Position numbers and translations under genes: made by a program. The notes under the pieces were generated by a model. That model ran no database searches. It saw only the letters and a list, made by a program, of their open reading frames with translations, and had not been told where the DNA came from. A stretch of 64,000 nt of DNA. It comes from Mesorhizobium sp. GTDB taxonomy: Bacteria; Pseudomonadota; Alphaproteobacteria; Rhizobiales; Rhizobiaceae. Positions 50,040 to 59,586 of this stretch are shown here, one piece after another (the stretch's first letter is position 1; every line of letters begins with the position of its first letter). The stretch covers positions 62,001 to 126,000 of the forward strand of contig SAQL01000020.1 in NCBI GenBank assembly GCA_004020645.1, written 5' to 3'.

Positions 50040-50960
50040 ATGCTGAATCTCAACGACCTCCTCGTTTTCGTTCAGGTGGTGGATCACGGCGGTTTCGCTG
50101 CGGCGGGGCGCGCCCTGGGCATCCCCAAGTCCACGCTCAGCAAACGGCTCTCCGAGCTGGAAAAGGCAATTGGCGTGCGTCTGGTCCAGCGGACCTCGCG
50201 CAGCTTCGCCGTGACCGAGGTCGGCCGAGATTTTCATCGCCATGCCGCCGCCATGCTGATCGAAGCGGAGGCGGCGGAGCAGGTCATCAAGGGTCGTCTT
50301 GCAGAACCAAGCGGAACCGTGCGGATCACGGCATCGCTGCCGATCGCTCAATTCCGTTTGGCGCCGCTGCTTCCGCGTCTCGCTGCGAGCCATCCGAAGG
50401 TCCGCATCATGCTCGACGTCTCCGACAGGTTCGTGGATATCGTGCAGGAGGGCTTCGACATCGCCATCCGCAACCACTTCGCCCCATTACCGGATACCGA
50501 ACTCGTGCAACGTCGCATCTATTACGACCCCGCCTGGCTCGTCGCCTCGGCCGATTACATCAAGGAGAAGGGCATGCCTTCTCGACCCGAGGAAGCGAAT
50601 GGGCTCGATGGGCTCATGGCATCGTCGTCGGACAGGGTCTGGACGCTTCACGATGGGCAAGGCGCCGCTGCCGAGATCGAGCCATCGCCGCGCTATTTCG
50701 CCAACGAAACCGTCTCCTTGCGGGAAGCCGCCAGGGCGGGGCTCGGAGTGGCTTGCCTGGCGAGCAGCTTCTGTGCGCCGCTGATTGAATCCGGCGCGCT
50801 TGTCCGCATCTTACCGGACTGGACAGCGCGTGGCGTGGCGACGACTCTGCTGATGCCGCATCGTCGCGGGCAGCTTCCCTCGGTTCGGGTCGTTGCCGAC
50901 CATCTGATCGCTGAGCTCTCGCAACGGCCACCCGGTGCTGACCTGATCAATGCACGTTGA
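50040..50960 (+). CDS. LysR-family regulator
   Basis: A 306-residue regulator of the LysR family. The N-terminal helix-turn-helix region FAAAGRALGIPKSTLSKRLSELE is clear, and a two-lobed effector domain follows. Divergent placement next to the imine-reductase-like gene, with a 140-bp shared promoter region, suggests it regulates that gene. Substrate and co-inducer are unknown. Confidence 0.92.
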   Translation: MLNLNDLLVFVQVVDHGGFAAAGRALGIPKSTLSKRLSELEKAIGVRLVQRTSRSFAVTEVGRDFHRHAAAMLIEAEAAEQVIKGRLAEPSGTVRITASLPIAQFRLAPLLPRLAASHPKVRIMLDVSDRFVDIVQEGFDIAIRNHFAPLPDTELVQRRIYYDPAWLVASADYIKEKGMPSRPEEANGLDGLMASSSDRVWTLHDGQGAAAEIEPSPRYFANETVSLREAARAGLGVACLASSFCAPLIESGALVRILPDWTARGVATTLLMPHRRGQLPSVRVVADHLIAELSQRPPGADLINAR

Positions 50961-51165
50961 TCTCCTCAGGCACGGTGGAATCCTCGGCCAATCTCGGTCG
51001 ATTTGGACCACATCATGTGCCTCGTGGGAGCTGATCCAAACAACAGTGGTAGGTCACCAAGACGGCTCGGGATATCGGAGTGGGATCGATCGGGATTCGT
51101 CGCTCCCGAAGTTTATGTCCGCTTACCGGATCCAGCCCCACAATATCGCAAATCGGCGCAGAGCT

Positions 51166-51321
51166 TCAACGACGCAGGCTGGCGTGGCGGGCATGCTCGC
51201 GGATCTCTTCGCGAGAAATGCCAGCATCCGCCAGTGTGCTGTCCGGGGCCTGCCTCAAGCTCGCAAGCGTCTGGCGATAGGCAAGCCAGCGGGCGAAACG
51301 GTGTCGAAGTTTATACAACAT
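51166..51321 (-). CDS. DUF1127 small protein (51 residues)
   Basis: A short gene easily missed. It encodes MLYKLRHRFARWLAYRQTL, then a linker, then LADAGISREEIREHARHA. This is the DUF1127 (YjiS-like) pattern: a basic amphipathic helix and a LxDxGIxRxxI motif. AAAGGAGA lies 8 bases before the ATG. Small DUF1127 proteins in alphaproteobacteria influence RNA turnover and carbon or phosphate metabolism. It is divergent from the second LysR gene. Confidence 0.92.
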   Translation of the reverse strand: MLYKLRHRFARWLAYRQTLASLRQAPDSTLADAGISREEIREHARHASLRR

Positions 51322-51555
51322 GATCGTCTCCTTTGGCGCGCAGAATGCCCGCGCGCCTGGGTTGGTCGAAAGCGCAAAGCATCTGCGCGAAGCGCTGCGC
51401 GATCGAAAGGATTGCGTTGGCCTCTTGGCCAGCCGAGGCGTTTGTCATTGTCGCTCCAAGCAGGATTGTCCAACGCCTCCAATGCCTGGATACTTGCGCG
51501 TGATGCCCGCTTCGCGCTACAGCCACGGTCGCAAGGAGTTTTTCATTTCTGCAAA

Positions 51556-52425
51556 ATGGATATCGACTGGGACGATCTGAGATTGTTTCTCGACGTTGCG
51601 CGGCTGGGTGGCTTGAGCGCAGCGACGGGACCCACGCGCCTCAGCGCAGCCACCCTTGGACGACGCGTCACTGCGCTCGAAAAGCAGATCGGCGAGCCGC
51701 TGTTCGTGCGTCAGCAGACAGGCTACCGGCTGACCTCGGTCGGTGAAGAACTGCTGCGGCGCGCCGAAGACGTCGAGGCAGCAATGCAGTCGCTGACCCG
51801 CTGGCGCGAGGGGAACCTGCCCGACCGCATTGTCCGCGTCTCGGCCGGGCCATGGACCTCAGCCTTCGTTTCCGCCCATATCGGCGAGATCTGGACGGTC
51901 GATGACGGCATAAGGGTGGAGCTCGTCACCACCACCGACCGCGTCGACATCGGCCGCCGTGCCGCCGACATCGGCATCCGCAGCGAGCGCCCGACCGAGC
52001 AGTGGCTGGCCGGCCGTCAGAGCGGCAAGGTCGCCTACGCCATTTATTCCGGACGCCGCCTGATCAACGGTATCTCTGCCGGGTTGTTCGTCGGCGTCAC
52101 CGGCGAAGCGTCAAAAATTGCCTCGGCGCGCTGGCTGCAAGCCCATCACGGCGACCGCATCGCCGTGCGCGGCAACAACACTCATTCGGTGCGCGAACTG
52201 GTGGCCGCCGGCGCCGGCCTTTCGATCTTTCCGTGCTTCGTCGGTGACAGCGATCCGCGGCTGGTTCGCGTCGCTCAGCCTATCCCCGAACTCGAAACCG
52301 ACCAATGGATCGTCACCCATCACGAGGAACGTCACTCGCCGCCGGTACGAAAAGTCGCCGACCGGATTACCGCCTTGATGCGGGCGCAACAGCCGCTGTT
52401 TCGCGGCGAGACGCCGATCCGGTAA
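51556..52425 (+). CDS. LysR-family regulator, divergent from the DUF1127 gene
   Basis: A 289-residue LysR protein starting MDIDWDDLRLFLDVARLGGL, with helix-turn-helix RLSAATLGRRVTALEKQIG. The effector domain is shorter than usual. This subgroup is often found next to DUF1127 genes in rhizobia and may regulate them; here the two are divergent with about 235 bp between. The frame is open far upstream, but the family N-terminus fixes ATG 51556. Confidence 0.92.
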   Translation: MDIDWDDLRLFLDVARLGGLSAATGPTRLSAATLGRRVTALEKQIGEPLFVRQQTGYRLTSVGEELLRRAEDVEAAMQSLTRWREGNLPDRIVRVSAGPWTSAFVSAHIGEIWTVDDGIRVELVTTTDRVDIGRRAADIGIRSERPTEQWLAGRQSGKVAYAIYSGRRLINGISAGLFVGVTGEASKIASARWLQAHHGDRIAVRGNNTHSVRELVAAGAGLSIFPCFVGDSDPRLVRVAQPIPELETDQWIVTHHEERHSPPVRKVADRITALMRAQQPLFRGETPIR

Positions 52426-52428
52426 GCC

Positions 52429-52629
52429 TCAGGCGTCGATCGGCCGCCAGCTGAGCCGCATGCTGGCACTCATGCCGGACTCCTGCGCCGTCAGGCCTAG
52501 GCCGTAATACTTCAACAGGGACTCGAACTCGCCATGCCGCTGCGTCCAGCCGCTATTCGCGGCACCGACCATCGAGCCCAGCGGACGCGTTGTTCCATTG
52601 CTGACCTCAAAAAGAGCGCTGTTAACCAA
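52429..52629 (-). CDS. Small hypothetical protein
   Basis: A 66-residue protein with no recognised domain. It begins with TTG at 52629 and has a Gly- and Thr-rich first half, then ESLLKYYGLGLTAQESGMSA. It is convergent with the LysR gene, with 3 bp between the stops, and divergent from the DUF6074-like gene. Tight packing favours a real gene; the non-ATG start and weak ribosome-binding site argue for caution. Confidence 0.5.
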   Translation of the reverse strand: MVNSALFEVSNGTTRPLGSMVGAANSGWTQRHGEFESLLKYYGLGLTAQESGMSASMRLSWRPIDA

Positions 52630-52681
52630 ATTTTCTCACCCGCCAATGCTTATTCGCGCGACTGAAGGGGTGAGGTGATCG

Positions 52682-52933
52682 ATGTGCGATTCAAACATAA
52701 GCGCATTTCCGCTGCATCGGCGGCGGAAATTGGTCGAAGGGATCGCCCTGGTCCTGGAGTCCAAGAACGGGGAGGACGCGAACGCCTTCTGGCGCAACAC
52801 CGCCAAGGCAATTCTCGTTCAACTATCCGAATCAGGAATTGCACACGGGCTGGCCGAACAGGAAGTCGGAACGCTTCTTCATGCTGTCTTGGATGATATA
52901 GCCACCCGCAGTGCGGCGAAACTGGCACAATAG
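52682..52933 (+). CDS. DUF6074-like small rhizobial protein
   Basis: An 83-residue protein starting MCDSNISAFPLHRRRKLVEG and containing FWRNTAKAILVQLSESGI. It matches a small, helical protein family of rhizobia (DUF6074, by recollection), usually present in several copies per genome. The function is unknown. A GAGGTG site precedes the ATG. Confidence 0.75.
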   Translation: MCDSNISAFPLHRRRKLVEGIALVLESKNGEDANAFWRNTAKAILVQLSESGIAHGLAEQEVGTLLHAVLDDIATRSAAKLAQ

Positions 52934-53180
52934 CATCGGCTGGCTCACGACGATGGATTGCCGCGTGGCACCACTGCATCCCTCAAATGCAAGGTTTCTC
53001 AATGCGGATGAAAAGATCGGCGCGGTTCGTCGAAATCATGCCTCACCGTTGCAGACACCAGCCAGTCGGGTCATGAAGGCTCGGATGAGCCCTGACGCCC
53101 CTTACTGCGCAAGGGGGAGGAAATCCTGCGCATAGGCGCGATCACGCCCGGTCTATGTAGCTGCGCCCCACCATGCGCAC

Positions 53181-54686
53181 CTACAACACGAAGAAGTCGT
53201 CCACTGTGAGGAATGTGCTCGGGTCCACGGCGGCAAACTTGACAGCCGCCGCTCCTCCTGCCCCGTCCACATCGAACAGCAGATCGCCGGTCTGCTTGTC
53301 GTAAACGATGTGGTCGCTGTCATCGACGGCGTGCTTGCCGACGACGAAAACCGCAGCGGAAAGCGAGCCGGCCGACAGCCCGACGAATGCGGAGCTGTCC
53401 AGCCAGAACACATCGTCGAGCGCATTGAAGTCTTCTATCCTGTCGTAGTTCGCCGGCCCAAGTGCGTCGAACACGAAGACATCCCTGCCCCCCTCGCCGG
53501 CCAGCCGGTCGCGGCCGGCGCCGCCATTGAGGATGTCGTCGCCAGCACCACCTCGCACGTCGTCGGAGCCGGCGCCGCCGTCGAGGACGTCGTCGCCAGT
53601 GTCACCGCGGACGCCGTCTGCGCCCTCACCACCGCTGATCTCGTCATCGCCAGCGCCGCCCTTCAGCCAATCGGTGCCCGCGCCTCCAATGATGTCGTCC
53701 GCGCCCGCGCCGCCGAACAGCTGGTCGTGGCCGGCACCGCCGTCGAGCGTATCGTTGAACGGGGTGCCGCTGATCCGGTCGCCGCCGCCCAGCCCGGCGA
53801 CGAGCATGGCATGATCATGGCTTGCGTAGCTCGCGATGTTTTTGGCGTCGGTCAGGGTAATGGATTCGGCCGGCGGAGTGACGGTGATCGTAATCGTCGC
53901 CACATTGCTGTTGCCCTGGCCGTCCGTAGCGTAAACCGTAAAGCTGTCGGTGCCGATGAAGCCGGCCTCCGGTGTGTAGTCGAACAGGTTTCCGCTCAGA
54001 AAATCCGCATGATAGTGCAGGGTAGTGCCATATTGACCCTGGTGAAACGGATAGTGGTTACCGTCGAAACTCGTCTCCTGCTCGAGGATGCCGCTGTCCG
54101 GCCCGTCCAAGACGATAAAGTTCAAGAGATCGTAGTCGGCATCTGTCGCGCTGAACTTGACGTCGTCGAGAGATTGCGCCTGCGAAATCGACAAGTCCAG
54201 GTCGGCTACGGTGGGCGCGTGATTAACGAAGGTGTCGGACTGAAGCACGCCCCCTTTCAAGATGATCTGGTGCTGACCGTATTGGGTGTTTTCGCCGCCG
54301 AAATATTCGTTCGCCCCGATCCATGTCACCGTGAGGTCGTCGGGGCTGTCGGCGCTGATCGAGACGATCCGGACCGACCGGAAGGCCGCCTGGTCGGACA
54401 CGGTGCGGAGAAAATTGCCTTCGTTGTCGAAGACCTGCGTTTCCACTGTCGTCCAGGATTCGGTCCTGCCCTCGTGGGTGAAGCTGGTGATGGTGAAGAA
54501 GCCGTCGAAGACATCGACCGAAGCTAGTTCGATCCCACCGAAAGGGAAATCCGGCTTTGCGCCGATCGGTCCGATTACGTCGCCGTCTGTTTCCGTAATG
54601 CTGAAAAGGACCGAGTCAGGGGTCGGATTGGGATTCTCGGGTTCGTTCCATACGATGAGTTCACTGCCATTGCTTAGGGTCGGCAT
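53181..54686 (-). CDS. RTX calcium-binding protein, likely type I secreted
   Basis: A 501-residue secreted protein. Residues 1-180 form a beta-rich domain. A cadherin-like/VCBS segment (YTPEAGFIGTDSFTVYATDG) follows at about 235-280. Next come five or six nonapeptide repeats of GGxGxDxxx type (GGAGHDQLFGGAGADDIIGG), which bind calcium in a parallel beta roll. The last 100 residues are acidic and hydrophobic, with no Cys, as in type I secretion signals. ATG 54686 is chosen over an upstream frame extension because the extension is basic and lacks family features. No type I export genes are adjacent. The function is probably surface or matrix related. Confidence 0.88.
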   Translation of the reverse strand: MPTLSNGSELIVWNEPENPNPTPDSVLFSITETDGDVIGPIGAKPDFPFGGIELASVDVFDGFFTITSFTHEGRTESWTTVETQVFDNEGNFLRTVSDQAAFRSVRIVSISADSPDDLTVTWIGANEYFGGENTQYGQHQIILKGGVLQSDTFVNHAPTVADLDLSISQAQSLDDVKFSATDADYDLLNFIVLDGPDSGILEQETSFDGNHYPFHQGQYGTTLHYHADFLSGNLFDYTPEAGFIGTDSFTVYATDGQGNSNVATITITVTPPAESITLTDAKNIASYASHDHAMLVAGLGGGDRISGTPFNDTLDGGAGHDQLFGGAGADDIIGGAGTDWLKGGAGDDEISGGEGADGVRGDTGDDVLDGGAGSDDVRGGAGDDILNGGAGRDRLAGEGGRDVFVFDALGPANYDRIEDFNALDDVFWLDSSAFVGLSAGSLSAAVFVVGKHAVDDSDHIVYDKQTGDLLFDVDGAGGAAAVKFAAVDPSTFLTVDDFFVL

Positions 54687-55220
54687 CCCGTCTCTTCCTT
54701 GCCTTTGCGCCTGGACATGCCGCGGATGCCCCCAATTCCAACAATAACATGTTGCGCGAGACGGATCGGTGACAAACCCAACCGCCCTTCGCCTTCTTCG
54801 AATGTGGTTAATTCCGAACTGTCTGATTGGATTCGGCAATGGGCCGACGCTGGCGAAATCCAGTCGGCGATGCGGCGAGCCGACGAGATGCGGTCGCGCT
54901 GGGCATCAGGCACTGCGGACCCAGTGATGGGCTCAAGTAACTTCAATCGAATGTCCAATCGGTATCAAGCGGCGCGGGATGGAGCCAACCGTAGCCTCAC
55001 CGATGTCGCCATGCTCAACGGCACCAATACATCTGAGGTAAGCCGCCTCCCCCTTCGCTTTCATTGCCCCGAAAATTGCGGCCAGCATCGTCGCAGGTGA
55101 TCAACCTGTCGAACTAACGGCGCACCGGCTCTCACGGGTGTCCGACCTGCCGCTCGGCTGGACCAGCGTATGCTTCTGCGCTTGGTTAGACTGGTCAACC
55201 GGAGACGATACGTTCAGAGC
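54687..55220. other. Gene-poor stretch upstream of the RTX gene
   Basis: A 133-codon plus-strand ORF (54699-55100) crosses this stretch but has no recognisable domain and a weak start. I do not call it. The region should contain the RTX promoter and ends with the hydrolase terminator. Confidence 0.5.
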
Positions 55221-55256
55221 GAGAAAAAAGGCCTGGGCGCCGCCGAGCGCCCAGGC
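55221..55256 (-). terminator. Rho-independent terminator of the alpha/beta hydrolase gene
   Basis: GCCTGGGCGC (55231-55240) pairs perfectly with GCGCCCAGGC (55247-55256) around a 6-nt loop. On the minus strand the stem is followed by six T residues. It lies 18 bp beyond the hydrolase stop. Confidence 0.88.
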
Positions 55257-55273
55257 AGCCCATCATGGCCGGT

Positions 55274-55975
55274 TCACTTCTTCCCGACATCGGCGGCCGC
55301 CTGCTTGATGAGGTTGGCGACAGCTGCGGGATCGGAGACGTAGACAGCGTGGCTGCCGGGCACCTCGACGGTCGTCGCCTGAGCGCGGCTTGCCATCTGG
55401 CGCTGCGCCGACGGCGGGATCATCTTGTCGTCCTTGGCAACGAGATACCATGAGGGCTTTGCCTTCCAGGCCGGAGCGGTGACCTTGCCTTCGAGTGCCG
55501 CCACACCCCACGGCACCTGCGAATCCGCCATGAAGGAGGCGAGTGAGGGACGGACGTCGGCGGCGAACGAGGCGGCGAACTTTTCCTTGTCGAGCATCAG
55601 GAAGCCGTCGACGGGGGGCAGGATCGGCGGCACCGGCGCTCCGGGCGGCGGGTTGGCGATCAGGCTCGAAACCGTCTCGTCGGCATCCGGCGCGAAGGCT
55701 GCGATATAGACGACGGCAGCGACCTTGGGATCGGTGCCGGCCTCCGACACCACGACGCCGCCATAGGAGTGACCGACCAGGATGACCTTGCCCGGAGCGG
55801 CGGCGATGGCACGCTTGGTGACAGCGACATCGTCGGCGAGCGAGGTGGTCGGGTTCTGGACGATAGTCACGTCATAGCCGTCCTTCTTGAGGATCTGGTA
55901 GACGCCGTCCCAGCCGGAGCCATCGACGAAGCCGCCATGCACGAGGACGACGGACTTTGCTGCAGTGTTCGACAT
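55274..55975 (-). CDS. Alpha/beta hydrolase (salicylate-esterase/HNL-like)
   Basis: A 233-residue alpha/beta hydrolase. The oxyanion region is VLVHGGFVDGSGW, the nucleophile elbow is GHSYGG, and the late catalytic His is in VPGSHAVYVSDP. The pattern is that of the esterase family related to plant methyl-salicylate esterases and hydroxynitrile lyases. ATG 55975 has AAGGAGAA upstream; an earlier in-frame ATG at 55993 is less likely. It is divergent from a winged-helix/TPR regulator, probably its controller. The substrate is unknown. Confidence 0.88.
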   Translation of the reverse strand: MSNTAAKSVVLVHGGFVDGSGWDGVYQILKKDGYDVTIVQNPTTSLADDVAVTKRAIAAAPGKVILVGHSYGGVVVSEAGTDPKVAAVVYIAAFAPDADETVSSLIANPPPGAPVPPILPPVDGFLMLDKEKFAASFAADVRPSLASFMADSQVPWGVAALEGKVTAPAWKAKPSWYLVAKDDKMIPPSAQRQMASRAQATTVEVPGSHAVYVSDPAAVANLIKQAAADVGKK

Positions 55976-56123
55976 GTGAGTTCTCCTTTTCAAAACGTTG
56001 GTTGAAGCGTTTGTTGCAGGAGGACTATGCGGCAGGGCTGAGGGAAGCGCTTTGAGGCGGCCTTCAGGGCTTCTTGATTTTGCATTGAGATCGCTTTGAT
56101 TTTGCGTCCACGACGCGGCTACA

Positions 56124-57722
56124 GTGTCGGCATATCTGCCGCGCGGTCTGGAGCGATTGATTTTGCCATATCATTTTGAGGATTTTGCTCTTGACGGCGA
56201 TCGGCGCGAACTGCGTCGCGGCAACGAACTGGTCTCCGTCGAGCCGCAGGTGTTCGACCTGTTGCAATACCTGATCCGCAATCGCGAGCGGGTGGTGAGC
56301 AAGGACGATCTGGTCGATGCTGTCTGGCAGGGGCGCATCATTTCTGACGCCACGCTCGCCAGCCGCATCAATGCCGCCCGAAATGCGCTCGGCGACAGCG
56401 GCGACGAGCAACGCCTCATCCGCACCATCCTGCGCAGGGGCTTTCGCTTTGTCGGCACTGTCCGCGAGGAGGTCCAGATATCGGAAGCAGGGGCGATCGC
56501 CGCGATGGAGCAATCGAAGCCTGGCTCTCGCATTCCCGCCCGTCCATCGATCGCGGTGCTGCCCTTCGTGAATCTGAGCGGCGATCCGGATCAGGACTAT
56601 TTTGCCGATGGCATGGTCGAGGACATCATTACCGGGCTGTCGCGGATCCGATGGCTCTTCGTCATCGCGCGAAATTCCTCCTTCACCTACAAGGGCCGCG
56701 CGGTCGACGTGAAGCAGGTCGGGCGCGAGCTCGGCGTGCGCTACGTTCTGGAGGGCAGCGTGCGCAAGGTGGGAGGCCGTGTGCGCATCGCCGGCCAGCT
56801 TATCGACGCCGAGGACGGCAGCCATCTGTGGGCCGAACGCTACGACCGCGACCTGACCGACGTGTTCGCGCTGCAGGACGAGATCACCGTCAGCGTGGTC
56901 GCGGCAATAGAGCCCAATTTGCGCCGGGCCGAGATCGAACGCGTCCGGCGCCGGCGCCCCGACAGTCTCGATGCTTATGATCTTTTGCTTCGTGCGCTGT
57001 CCGATGTCTACACCTTCATGCCGCAGGGGGCGTCCAAGGGTCTGCCCCTGCTCGACCAGGCTTTAGCCATCGAGCCGACCTATGCCCTTGCCCACGGCTT
57101 TGCCGCCTGGGCGCATCAGACGCTGTTCATACGCGGCGGCATGCAAGCGGAGCACCGCGAGAAGGCGGCCCGCCATGCCCATGCGGCGATCGAGTACGGT
57201 TCGGGCGACGCGATGGCTCTCGCTCTGGCCGGGTTCACCATCGGCCTGGTGGAGCATGACCGCAGGCTGGCCGACGAGGCGTTCGCGGCAGCCCTGGCGC
57301 TCAGCGCATCCTGCGCCTTCGTCTATGCCTTCGGCTGCGTGCCGGTGGCCTATGGCGGCGACGCGGCGCGGGCGATCAACTGGGGCGAGCAGGCGATGCG
57401 GCTAAGCCCCCTCGACACGATGAGCTGCGTGCCGCAAGGCATCATCGGCTTCGGCAATTTCCTGTCCGGCCGACACGAGCTAGCCGTCATAGCAGGCCGG
57501 CGGGCGGTGGAACTGAACCCCGGCTTCAGCATCCTGCACGGATGGCTGGCGGCACCGCTAGCCAGGCTCGGGCAGCTCGACGAGGCAAAAGCCTCGGCTG
57601 GGCGGCTGCTCTCGCTCGACCCGCACTTCACCATCGGGCGCTGGTCCGCTGCCGTCGGAATTGCGCCTGATATCCTCGATGACGTCACCGACGCCATGCG
57701 TATGGCAGGTTTGCCGGCATAG
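56124..57722 (+). CDS. Winged-helix regulator with TolB-like and TPR domains
   Basis: A protein of up to 532 residues. The first 110 form an OmpR/PhoB-type winged helix (FDLLQYLIRNRERVVSKDDL). A TolB-like, adenylate-cyclase-associated segment follows (SIAVLPFVNLSGDPDQDYF), and the second half is tetratricopeptide-like helical repeats. No cyclase catalytic domain is present. The start may be GTG 56124 or TTG 56163, which brings the protein in at YHFEDFALDGD as usual for the family. It is divergent from the alpha/beta hydrolase gene and is a likely transcriptional regulator of it. Confidence 0.88.
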   Translation: MSAYLPRGLERLILPYHFEDFALDGDRRELRRGNELVSVEPQVFDLLQYLIRNRERVVSKDDLVDAVWQGRIISDATLASRINAARNALGDSGDEQRLIRTILRRGFRFVGTVREEVQISEAGAIAAMEQSKPGSRIPARPSIAVLPFVNLSGDPDQDYFADGMVEDIITGLSRIRWLFVIARNSSFTYKGRAVDVKQVGRELGVRYVLEGSVRKVGGRVRIAGQLIDAEDGSHLWAERYDRDLTDVFALQDEITVSVVAAIEPNLRRAEIERVRRRRPDSLDAYDLLLRALSDVYTFMPQGASKGLPLLDQALAIEPTYALAHGFAAWAHQTLFIRGGMQAEHREKAARHAHAAIEYGSGDAMALALAGFTIGLVEHDRRLADEAFAAALALSASCAFVYAFGCVPVAYGGDAARAINWGEQAMRLSPLDTMSCVPQGIIGFGNFLSGRHELAVIAGRRAVELNPGFSILHGWLAAPLARLGQLDEAKASAGRLLSLDPHFTIGRWSAAVGIAPDILDDVTDAMRMAGLPA

Positions 57723-58374
57723 GCATAGCCAGTAAAGGCGCATGCCCAAACAGCGCACGTCGGTCGCCGCCTTGACGAAAGAAAGAGCCTCGCGGCGACC
57801 CTGCGCAAGTCCATCGCGACGAGACAATTCCGACTGGATATCTGGAACGGTTGCGGTTTCGCAGGGCGCTGCGCGGCGAACGGTGGAGGTTGCGGCGCCG
57901 CTTATCGACGATCTTTTTTCCAAACTGCAGGAGAGACGAGCGGACGTGCGGTTGTCACGTCCCAGTGCTATGCGGGTGGTGCAATAGCGTTTTCCGAGTG
58001 TAGCAAATGTCCAATCTGCCGATTTCATCGAAGCCTATATCGCCGCCTATAACCGCAGAATGACAAGCAGGTCCGACCTCTATGCGAGAGCGGCCCTGTT
58101 CCTCCCGACAGAACCGCCGCACATCGGGATGCGCAATGGCTTGTCAGATCCGCTTTAGCTCGAGCGCATGGCGATGCCTACGCAGCGGATAAACGCGAGA
58201 TGTGCGTTCGCGCTCCCCGGTTAACCGCTTCCTTGTCAAGGTTGATGATGTCGATGTTTGTTCAATAGCAAGCTGTCGGTTGTGGTGGTCAGTTCAAAAA
58301 GATTGATTTGTGCGGCACACCCGCTGCCTAGATGTTACGGACTTCGCATGAAGGGCCGATTACGAGGGGTAACC
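57723..58374. other. Gene-poor stretch upstream of the RND operon
   Basis: No convincing gene is visible. An 81-codon ORF at 57742 has no domain. At about 58005-58155 a short frame reading ADFIEAYIAAYNRRM ends in a stop and could be a remnant, but I cannot name it. The last 150 bp should hold the RND pump promoter. Confidence 0.5.
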
Positions 58375-59586
58375 ATGGTTCGCACTGCACGCCTCCGCCA
58401 CGATTCTCTGGCCGCCCCCTCCAGCAGAAACGTCCCTGCAAAATGGCTCGCCGCCGCGGCCTTCGCGGCGATCGGCTTGCTCGCGGCCCCGGCCGCACAG
58501 GCGCAGGAAGCGCCTCCCGCGCCCGTCGTCACGGTAGCCAAGCCGCTGGTGCGCGATATCGTCGAGGACGATGAGTTCGTCGGCCGTTTCGAAGCCGTCG
58601 ACCAGGTTTCGCTGCGCTCCCGCGTCGGCGGCTATCTCGACCAGGTCCATTTCCAGGACGGTACGCTGGTCAAGCAGGGCGACCTCCTGTTCACCATCGA
58701 CCAGCGGCCGTTCAAGGCGGCGCTGAACCAGGCGCAGGCGCAGGTCGACTCGGCCAAGACCCTGGTCGAATTCAGCAAGATGCAGTTCGAGCGCGCCGAG
58801 ACCCTGTCGCGCGAAGGCAACATACCGGTTTCGACACTGGACGACCGCCGCCGCGAATATCTCGCCGCCCAAGCGCAACTGGACGGCGCGGAGGCGGCAC
58901 TTGAAAACGCAAGTCTCGATCTCGAATTCACCGAGATCAAGGCGCCGTTTTCCGGCCGGGTCGACCGCCGGCTCATCTCGCCGGGCAATCTGGTGCAGGC
59001 CGACCAGACCGTGCTGACCACCATCGTTTCGATCGACCCGATCAACTTCTATTTCGACATTGATGAGCGGACCTACTTCGCTTATGCGCGCGACGCCCGC
59101 GAGCGCGGCGGCGTCATGCAGGAGGGCGCCGGCGGCGTCGATGTTGTCGTCCGTGTCGCCGACCGTGATGAAGCGACGTTCAAGGGCAAGCTCGACTTCG
59201 CCGAGAACCGTCTGGACGAAGCTACCGGCACGATGCGGGCCAGGGCGCGCTTCGACAACAAGGACGGCGTGCTGCAGCCGGGCATGTTCGGCCGCATCAA
59301 CGTGCCCGGCTCGCTGCCGCATCCGGGCGTGCTTCTGCCTGACGAGGCGATCGGCGCCGACCAGAACCGCCGCATCGTCTTCGTTGTCGACGAGGCAGGC
59401 CTGATCTCGGCCAAGCCGGTCCGCACCGGCCCGCGCATCGACGGCTATCGCGTTATCCGCGAGGGCCTCACCGGCGAAGAGACCGTGGTAATCAACGGGC
59501 TGGTGCGAGTGCGGCCGGGCGTCACCGTCAAGTCCGAGATGACCACGTTGCCGCCCAAGGTTGAAGCCGAAGGGCAGACGCAATGA
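58375..59586 (+). CDS. RND efflux periplasmic adaptor (membrane fusion protein)
   Basis: A 403-residue adaptor of the AcrA/MexE type. A signal or anchor is at residues 22-45. The order is lipoyl half (VSLRSRVGGYLDQVHFQDGT), coiled-coil hairpin (FKAALNQAQAQVDSAKTLVE), second lipoyl half (FTEIKAPFSGRVDRRLISPG) and beta-barrel. There is no lipobox Cys. ATG 58375 follows GAGGGGT; upstream in-frame ATGs are less well supported. It overlaps the pump gene by four bases. Substrates are unknown. Confidence 0.93.
   Translation: MVRTARLRHDSLAAPSSRNVPAKWLAAAAFAAIGLLAAPAAQAQEAPPAPVVTVAKPLVRDIVEDDEFVGRFEAVDQVSLRSRVGGYLDQVHFQDGTLVKQGDLLFTIDQRPFKAALNQAQAQVDSAKTLVEFSKMQFERAETLSREGNIPVSTLDDRRREYLAAQAQLDGAEAALENASLDLEFTEIKAPFSGRVDRRLISPGNLVQADQTVLTTIVSIDPINFYFDIDERTYFAYARDARERGGVMQEGAGGVDVVVRVADRDEATFKGKLDFAENRLDEATGTMRARARFDNKDGVLQPGMFGRINVPGSLPHPGVLLPDEAIGADQNRRIVFVVDEAGLISAKPVRTGPRIDGYRVIREGLTGEETVVINGLVRVRPGVTVKSEMTTLPPKVEAEGQTQ

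Noticed and set aside
53440..53790. Regular short repeats resembling a CRISPR-like array
   Set aside because: These are the in-frame nonapeptide codons of the RTX protein, not spaced direct repeats.
54699..55100. 133-codon ORF divergent from the RTX gene
   Set aside because: No recognisable family; the N-terminal part is Pro- and Arg-rich as in shadow frames.
57742..57987. 81-codon ORF after the winged-helix/TPR gene
   Set aside because: No domain, weak ribosome-binding site and atypical composition.
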